Source: CAYVMN01 sp964452575
GTDB lineage: Bacteria; Desulfobacterota; DSM-4660; Desulfatiglandales; Desulfatiglandaceae
NCBI GenBank assembly: GCA_964452575.1
Contig: CAYVMN010000088.1
Coordinates: 1 to 18,066, forward strand
DNA: 18,066 nt
Direction: 5' to 3'
The notes beneath the pieces were generated by a model. It did not search any database and was not told where the DNA came from. It saw only the letters and a list, made by a program, of their open reading frames with translations. Position 1 is the stretch's first letter. Every line of letters begins with the position of its first letter. Shown piece by piece: positions 7,762-14,600 of the stretch. Position numbers and translations under genes: made by a program.

Positions 7762-8349
7762 ATGAAGCGGCTATCAGTTCTAGGGCTGGGCCTCATGGTT
7801 TTGCTGGGGTGCACATTGGCCGAGGTCCGTGTCAACGTTGTCAGCGAGAGGACCGCACTGGAGAACCAGGTCCTTGGTTCCTATAACTCATTGAGCGACG
7901 AGATGTTGTTGGTTGCCTCTGTTCGGGGAGTGGATCCGACAGGACGCATCAGGATTCCCCCCGAAAGGAGTCAGGAATTCAAGGACGCAGTTGAGGCCAT
8001 GCAGACCTTGGCCTTCCATGCTGACGACGTGGACGCATTTAAACGCCTGGGTTGGGTGGGCGAAAATAATCAGGGGTTTTTGACCACTTTTCCCATGAAA
8101 ACAGAAAACGTCCCCGAAGATCTGAAGGAGTTCGTTGCACGTTATCAGGAAAAGGAATTCAATAACGTTACCCAACAGGTCAACTCTGCCAGGGATATTG
8201 TTATGAGGAGGGTGGTCGAGGTCAATGAGGACTTCACTGTTGACGACATCCCTAAGATTCGTCGGGTATTTGCGAAGATTAATCAAAATAACGCCCTTTC
8301 CGGTGAAAAGATACAAAAAGAGGATGGTTCATGGACGGTAAAACCATGA
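7762..8349 (+). CDS. DUF1318 (YdbL-like) lipoprotein
   Basis: The 195-residue product has a lipoprotein signal, MKRLSVLGLGLMVLLGC, with Cys17 as the likely lipidated residue. Its C-terminal part (about residues 130-195) matches the pattern of E. coli YdbL (DUF1318). It has a 'V.QVNSARDIVMRRVVEVN' helix, a short helix of the kind that precedes the end, and the ending 'GEKIQKEDGSWTVK', comparable to YdbL's 'GE.VQ...G.WV.K'. YdbL is a periplasmic partner of the YdbH/YnbE lipid bridge. Here the protein is membrane-anchored and carries an N-terminal extension of about 110 residues that opens with a strand-like 'AEVRVNVVSE'. A GAGGA ribosome site lies 6 bases before the ATG. The gene follows the YdbH-like gene across a palindromic element and overlaps the next gene by 19 bases, so it is co-transcribed with the downstream scaffold gene. 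Family assignment is good; the function is inferred. Confidence 0.75.
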   Translation: MKRLSVLGLGLMVLLGCTLAEVRVNVVSERTALENQVLGSYNSLSDEMLLVASVRGVDPTGRIRIPPERSQEFKDAVEAMQTLAFHADDVDAFKRLGWVGENNQGFLTTFPMKTENVPEDLKEFVARYQEKEFNNVTQQVNSARDIVMRRVVEVNEDFTVDDIPKIRRVFAKINQNNALSGEKIQKEDGSWTVKP

Positions 8350-11300
8350 TCCCTGGGAATCTCCTGTTTCGTTTCGTTCTATCGCTTGTTTTCTGCACGC
8401 CCTTGGCGCTCACCCTGGCCTGCTCGAGTCTACCCAGTCTGAGATGGCCTTTTGCCAGAGATTCGACGGAAGTTTCATCTCCTGCATTACGCAATTACCC
8501 GTCAAATGAGGGCCGGACTCCCCCAAAGGCCTTGCCTCTCCACCGGCCGACACAGGTCACGTTTCAGTCGGACACTGTCTCCTACGCAGCGGTGTCGGTT
8601 GACGGGCAAAGAATGGTTTACACGTCCCGCAAGGAGGGCTTCTCTACCCTTTTGATTGCATCTCCCGATCCAGCCCAGCCGGTCTTGCCCAGACAGCTTT
8701 ACCAGACCCCGGGCGAGCTTTCATCCCCTGCCTTGTCTCGAGATGGACTGCGGGTGGCCTTTGTGGGCACTGATTATGATGCCAAGGGGGACATCTATAT
8801 CCTGGAAGTTGAAGGTGGCAACACTAAACCAATAAGACTCACTGGGAGAGAGACTGCTGACGGTGCCCCTTGCTTTTCCCCGGACGGCAAGACCCTCTAT
8901 TTTCAGCAGATGGGAGAGGGTCAGTCCCGGTGGCAGCTTGTCTCTCTGAATCTCGAAAAAACCTCTTCTCAACCCGTCCCTTTGAAAGTTGACGGTGACG
9001 GGGCCTTTCCTGCCATATCGCCGGACGGCAAGAAGTGCGCATTTGTCTCTGTACGAGACGATTCCAACGGAGACATCTTTCTGACCTTTCTGGGTAGCAA
9101 AAGGACCACCCCGCTTACTCGGGGGCCTGATCAAGACCTCTTTCCGGCCTGGTCCCAGGACGGCCGGTACGTCTACTTTTCTCGTCTCTTTCAGGACGCA
9201 AAGAGGGGTGGCCCAGTAACGCCTGGCTATAACAGCGTGATATATAGGGTCAGGGCCACGGAAGAAAAACCGCCCCCCGCAGCATACCCGCTGACCTCAG
9301 CCTCCTATTCCGCATATCGCCCCATGACCACCGCTTCTGGGTTCTATTTCCTTTCCATCCGGCGGGGTGCGGGGAATGTGTGGACCCTGCCTCCAGAAGG
9401 CGAAATTCCCTTGCTCGGGGACGGCCAATCCCAGATGGACTTGGCCGAGCAGGTTGCTGCCCAGATTCCGCGGGACGACGATCTGGCGGTTCTCGCCTAT
9501 TTTAAGGTCCTTGAGGCATTCTCGGCGCAAGAACCGTTTGGCGGCAGGGCTGCCTATGCCATTGCCAGGCTTTACGAGCGACTGGAAAGGCCGGGCATGG
9601 CCGAACAGGCCTTCCGGCTAGCCTGCGAGGCCTTTGGAGACACCCAGCCCGAGGCCGCACTCTCGCGTCTTCGGCTTGCCGGCATGGATGCCCGCCGGGA
9701 TTGGAGACAGACCCATCTCATGAGCGAGCGTCAGAAGATCCTTGCAAAGGGACGACTTCAACTCCAATCCATATCCGCCAGTCACCCGGATTCCCCCCTC
9801 ATCCAGGCCCAAGGCCTGATCGAAGAGGCCCGGCTCCTGATGGATCTGGGGAAGGATTCAGAATCACTTCTGACGGCGATTCACCTGCTTGATCGGGTCA
9901 TAGAGACCAAATCCGCGCCCAGGACACACATTGCCGAGGCCATGGTCCTTCGTACCGACATCTTCGGCCGAGTGGGTCGGGCAGAAGGCCTATTTCCCGG
10001 TTACGCAAGGGTCGTCGAGGCGTTCCCCGATTGTGAAGAATGGGCGGATGCGGCCGTCGAACGAATCCTGGACATCAGCGTAAAAGGCCCTGACCCATCT
10101 GATACGAAGGCCCAGATCGAGCTATTGGCTCGAATAGCCGAGGAATACCGCCTGACGATTCCGAGACTCGCCATGGGGGCATGGAATCGCATGGGCGATC
10201 TCTATTTTTCAGCCGACGAATGGGCCCAGGCCAAGAATGCCTACAGAGAGGTCCTCCAGGGGTTTCCGGTAATCCCGACCCAGACTGCCGCGGCCAGGCT
10301 GGCCCTGGCCGAAATCCTCTATCGAGAGGAACGATTTCGCCAGGCCCTGGATCTATATGAAAAAGAAATGGCCTCTCGTCCTTACGAAGACCACCTCTAT
10401 CGCCTGGCCCGGGCTGCCTATATTCGAAAATCCATAGCATCAGGTGAGTTCCTGTATCGGCTGGGTGAAGTCCCCTCGGCCCAGAAGATCTTTTTGGAGC
10501 TCATCCGTGATGATCCCAACAATATCCAGGCCCACAGGGGATATATCAAATGTGCCGCTGCCAAGGGACAGATACCGGCCGCACTGATGCACTATCGCGG
10601 ACGCCTCGCGCAAGATCCAAATGACGCCACTGCCCTTTACACTGTGGGACTGTGCCTCACCTATGTAGGTGGAAAAAAGGCCTTGGAGGAGGCCCGATCC
10701 CTAATCCAGAAGGCGATCAGCAGACAGGGGCAGGTCGAATACTTTCACCAGACCATGGGCTATGTACTGGAGGTCCTGGAAACGGTCCACGGTAAATCGG
10801 GCCTGCTGGAGGAGGCACTTCAATCGTACCGTAAGGCATACTTCCTTAATAACCCTGAAAAGGACCCTGACAACAGGGCGAACCTGCTCCTCAATCTGGG
10901 AAACGTCTATTTTCTCCTGGGTCAGTATGGAAAGGCCTTTGATAGTTACTCCAGACGGTTCGACTCCAAGGTGCCATTTGATAATAGGGAGGCCGAGATC
11001 CAGTTTTACAGGCGTTTTGGCGCTGCGGCCTTCCAGGTAAGAGAACGTGAAGGCCCTATTCAGGCATATTCCAAGGCCCTAGACCTTATCGAAAGGCGCA
11101 TTGAACCCAGGGCAGCCTCTGAGGTATTGGGCAAGATAAATAGCTACCTGTTTGATCGGATCATACACCCGATCCTTTCCCCCCAGACGGAGGCCCCCAT
11201 TGCCGGTCGGGTACCGGACCAGAAATCCCTTCAGGAGGCCAAAGGGCTGGCTGAACGGCAGGGACAATTGAACCGCAGGATGTTCGAAGTGAGCGCCAGG

Positions 11301-11591
11301 CCAGTTGGTCCTCCTCCTGATCCCTCCTGGATGACCTATAAAAAGGACCTGGAGGCCCTTATAGAAGAACAGCAGAAGGTGATCACCAATCTGGCCCCAT
11401 TAATCCGGGAGAAAAGCGAGGATCATCTCCAGACACTCTCCTATATGATAGTACGGGCCCGCGAGGCCCTTGCTTTCCCCGAAAGATTGATGCAGTTGAA
11501 GGCAGAAATGCTGGACCGCCTGGGGCTTGCATTCCAGGAAGCAGAGAAATGGCAACAGGCCCGCAAGGCCTTTGAACAGGCCACTCACTGA
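8331..11591 (+). CDS. Lipoprotein with TolB/PD40-type beta-propeller and TPR repeats (5' part of a probably split giant gene)
   Basis: The product has 1086 residues up to the stop at 11591. It opens with a hydrophobic signal and a lipobox (LTLAC, Cys31), so it should be exported and lipid-anchored; Ser follows the Cys. Residues about 70-355 contain PD40/WD40-like propeller blades of the TolB kind: 'LSRDGLRVAFVG', 'FSPDGKTLYFQQ', 'ISPDGKKCAFVS' and 'WSQDGRYVYFSR'. From about 365 to the end the chain is helical with many TPR units, for example 'ALAEILYREERFRQALDLYEKEM' and 'NLGNVYFLLGQYGKAFDSYSR'. The ATG at 8331 has AGAGGA 6 bases upstream; an internal ATG at 8346 overlaps the previous stop as ATGA and is the alternative start. 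The chain stops in the middle of a TPR helix (WQQARKAFEQATH), and the next frame supplies the missing continuation. The product is therefore probably the N-terminal part of a larger protein, broken by a one-base change. Confidence 0.85.
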   Translation: MDGKTMIPGNLLFRFVLSLVFCTPLALTLACSSLPSLRWPFARDSTEVSSPALRNYPSNEGRTPPKALPLHRPTQVTFQSDTVSYAAVSVDGQRMVYTSRKEGFSTLLIASPDPAQPVLPRQLYQTPGELSSPALSRDGLRVAFVGTDYDAKGDIYILEVEGGNTKPIRLTGRETADGAPCFSPDGKTLYFQQMGEGQSRWQLVSLNLEKTSSQPVPLKVDGDGAFPAISPDGKKCAFVSVRDDSNGDIFLTFLGSKRTTPLTRGPDQDLFPAWSQDGRYVYFSRLFQDAKRGGPVTPGYNSVIYRVRATEEKPPPAAYPLTSASYSAYRPMTTASGFYFLSIRRGAGNVWTLPPEGEIPLLGDGQSQMDLAEQVAAQIPRDDDLAVLAYFKVLEAFSAQEPFGGRAAYAIARLYERLERPGMAEQAFRLACEAFGDTQPEAALSRLRLAGMDARRDWRQTHLMSERQKILAKGRLQLQSISASHPDSPLIQAQGLIEEARLLMDLGKDSESLLTAIHLLDRVIETKSAPRTHIAEAMVLRTDIFGRVGRAEGLFPGYARVVEAFPDCEEWADAAVERILDISVKGPDPSDTKAQIELLARIAEEYRLTIPRLAMGAWNRMGDLYFSADEWAQAKNAYREVLQGFPVIPTQTAAARLALAEILYREERFRQALDLYEKEMASRPYEDHLYRLARAAYIRKSIASGEFLYRLGEVPSAQKIFLELIRDDPNNIQAHRGYIKCAAAKGQIPAALMHYRGRLAQDPNDATALYTVGLCLTYVGGKKALEEARSLIQKAISRQGQVEYFHQTMGYVLEVLETVHGKSGLLEEALQSYRKAYFLNNPEKDPDNRANLLLNLGNVYFLLGQYGKAFDSYSRRFDSKVPFDNREAEIQFYRRFGAAAFQVREREGPIQAYSKALDLIERRIEPRAASEVLGKINSYLFDRIIHPILSPQTEAPIAGRVPDQKSLQEAKGLAERQGQLNRRMFEVSARPVGPPPDPSWMTYKKDLEALIEEQQKVITNLAPLIREKSEDHLQTLSYMIVRAREALAFPERLMQLKAEMLDRLGLAFQEAEKWQQARKAFEQATH

Positions 11592-11602
11592 ACGAGGCAT
11601 TG
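11586..11602 (+). other. Probable frameshift joining the propeller-TPR and TPR-CHAT reading frames
   Basis: Frame one ends CAC-TGA at 11586-11591. If C11588 is read twice, or one base has been lost there, translation continues as LNEALGLFSNLVGNQRS. Joined to the preceding WQQARKAFEQATH this makes an ordinary TPR helix pair, and the whole becomes one chain of 2869 residues (8331-16939). The downstream frame has only a TTG start at 11600, with GAGG just 2 bases before it, and no signal peptide of its own. No slippery heptamer of the X XXY YYZ type is present, so programmed slippage is not favoured. A sequencing or assembly error, or a genuine recent mutation, is more likely. Confidence 0.75.
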
Positions 11603-14600
11603 GGCCTTTTCTCCAACCTTGTGGGCAATCAGCGTTCCATCGCCTTTAACGCCTACATGGAGGCAGGGACCCTTTCTGGCGATGAGAGGAGGCAACTGCT
11701 CCAAATCGCCTTGAAGGGATTCCAGCAGGTCGATCCGTTGATCCGCAAGTATGGTGTAGCCGCTTCAAAGGCCGGTAGCCGAGAGAAAGGGGGCCAGGCC
11801 AAGAAGGCGGTCATAGGTCTGGCAGTGGACGTATCCCTCGACGAGACAACCGCCTCCAAGGCCATGTACGGCTTCTCTGTTGACCAGGAAGAGAGACTCG
11901 CACAGGCCTTCATCTCCCGCATACAGATAGAATTGGGCCACCTGGTCCCCGCTCAGAAGGCCTTGCAACAACAATTGGTCAGCTACCCTTCTGGAGGCCC
12001 CTTGCCCGATAAAGACCTCTATGGGGTCTCCTTGTTGTATCACCGAGCCGGACAGCTCTCATATGCCCGAAACGATCTGCCGGAGGCGTTCAGTCGTTTC
12101 CGTGAGTCTGCCCGGATTGCGATCCGCCTGAAAAGCCCCGTGAGCGCAGCAATCAATGTAGCAAATATGGCCCAGATCCTGGCCGCCATGTCTCCTGCCA
12201 AGGCCGAGATGGTATCCAACTACCGAGTTCTTTTGGCCCTGGACCGAGAGACGACCCAGCTTCTTAACCAATTTTCCAATGTCCTGGACCCGTTGGTCAT
12301 CCCCTCCTACCATAATGCCATGGGTGTCTTCACTATGAAAACCCGCCCCAATCCATCCGACAGTGCATTGGAAAAGGCGGCCCAGGAGATGGCGGCCCGA
12401 GGGCGCGCGTGCATGCATTTTTCGTCCGGACTCAGATCCATTGGGCAAAGGGCGAAGGCCGACGACAGGAAGGAGATCGGCCTTTTTGCAGTCCTTCATC
12501 TCAACATGGCCGAGCTGGCCGCCGAACTGGGAGAACCGGTGAATGCCAAGACCCATCTGGAGGCGGCCCTTGATCTGGCAAAGAGAGGGCTCCTTCCCCA
12601 ATATGAATGGCGGGCCCTGGCCGGCCTAGGCCGCTTGAAGGAGGCACTAAAGGTAATCGAGTCAGTTACCATTCTTACCGCAGGCTGTGGCCCTGGCGAA
12701 ATCAGGCAGAAATTCTCCCCTCTGGTGAAGAACCTGGTTTCACAAGGGAAATATGAAGAGGCCTTCAACCTGCTCGAGCGAATATCGGAGATCGAACGGG
12801 TCAATCGAATGACCCCTCTTGTATTGAGACCGCTGGCTCCGGGAGAAAGGATTCTGGTCGGTCGGGCTTATAAGAGACTATTGGCCATACATGACCTGGA
12901 ATCCAGGCTTTCAGAAGCCAAGGGCTCAGAGAAAAACTACGTGGCCACCCGCCTCGCCCAGGAACGTCAAATCCTCCAACTTGATATGGGCAAAGATCGT
13001 GAACGGCTACCCTCTCTTGCCGCCCTTTCGCCCTCAAAGGCGGTCCAGGACCAGCTCATGATCTTACTCGGGATCAGCCTTCAGGCCGAAGACCTGGCAA
13101 CCGAGGCGGTCAAGGCAAAAGAGCATTCCAAGGCCGCGGCCCTGAGGCAGCAGTATAAGGGCCTGGTTGATCAATATCGACATACCCTGGTTCAGACAGG
13201 GAAACTGGCACTTCAGGAGGGAATCCCTGACATCACCGGCCTCATAATGCCGAATCCGGTTGAGGCCATGGACGTGATGGAGACATTGCCCAAGGGGGCC
13301 ACCTGTTTTCGTTTGTTTACCCCCCCGGATTCCAAGACCCCATGGATGGCCTTTGTTCTGACATCAGATGAGATTCGGTTCGAGGAGGTCAATCCTGCCC
13401 AGCTCACCCAAAGCCCCAAAGACGGTCCTCATATTGTTGCCTTTGAAGACCCGTCCCTGCTTCCTGGCCCCATTACTGGCCCTGTGGCCCTCAGCGCAAC
13501 CCATTGGGTTCGGGCCTTCACATATCGAAAACCGTTTCGGCGAACCATCCTGGCCCTTCCCAACGGGGATTTTGTACCTCAACCCTTCCAGACGAACTCC
13601 CTTTCCGCGGGGGCCTCAGAGCAAGACATCCTGAAGGCCTTGCCCGGGATCAATGGACTGGTCCTGGACGCCCCGGTACATGTGGCGACCTCCGTCCCCA
13701 CCCGTCCGGGTGAGAGGCCTGCCAATTTCATTGGTATGGAGCTCGACCAGGGGAGGATCTTTTCCCTTGACCTTCTCTCTGGGCGCCTGATGAACGTCTC
13801 CCTGGCCGTTTTCGCAAACGCCACCATAAAGGATGCCTATTTCCTGGGGCACCTGTTTTCATTGTTCGGGGTTTCATCAATATTGCTCTCAGAAGCCCCC
13901 CAAAACCCTTCCCCATTCCTGGACCAATTTTTCAAGGCATATAGCTCGGCATCCGCCCAACAGGCCTTTCAGACAGCAAGTGTGAAATCCGAGAGCAGCA
14001 GAGGGCCTCAAGGGGATCGATCTGCAGGTGGGCAGAAGTGGCTCTTTATGGGGTACTGGGGCATGACCTCAGAGGAATCACGTGTCTATGCCCAGAGGAA
14101 TTTCGCCAAGTACGTTCGAAGCGCCGTGGGGGCCTTCAAGTCCGGCCAGGCGCACCGGGCCCTCATCCTATTTGAAAATGCCCTTCAGGTGGCCACAGAA
14201 ACCGAATCACTGAGGCAGTATTTGCCGGATCTCTACAAATCGGCGCGTGAAAGCGCCTTCGCTTCAGGAGAGGATCAGAGGGCAGCAGAGTATGCCCAGG
14301 CACTGGTGCGCATCATCGAGAAAAGGCAGCCTGACTCCGAGGCCCATGCAGATGCCCTCCTGAAACTGGGCATTGTCATGGCGAGATCAGAAAGATTCGA
14401 TCAGGCTATTCCACCCCTGGAAAAGGCTGTGGAAATCCTGGCTAATCTGGAGCTCGACCCTGAAAAGATATCGGCCTTGGCTGACCTTGGGGTGGTCCTT
14501 GAAAATGCAACTGAGTATGACCGCGCCTTGCTTACGTTCGAATCTGCGGCCTCCCTCAGTAAATCGTTGAACAAGAAAGAGCTCCTGGCCAGGCAATCAA

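Noticed and set aside
11580..11600. Programmed -1 ribosomal frameshifting.
   Set aside because: No slippery heptamer and no clear downstream structure at the joint; a simple base loss explains it better.
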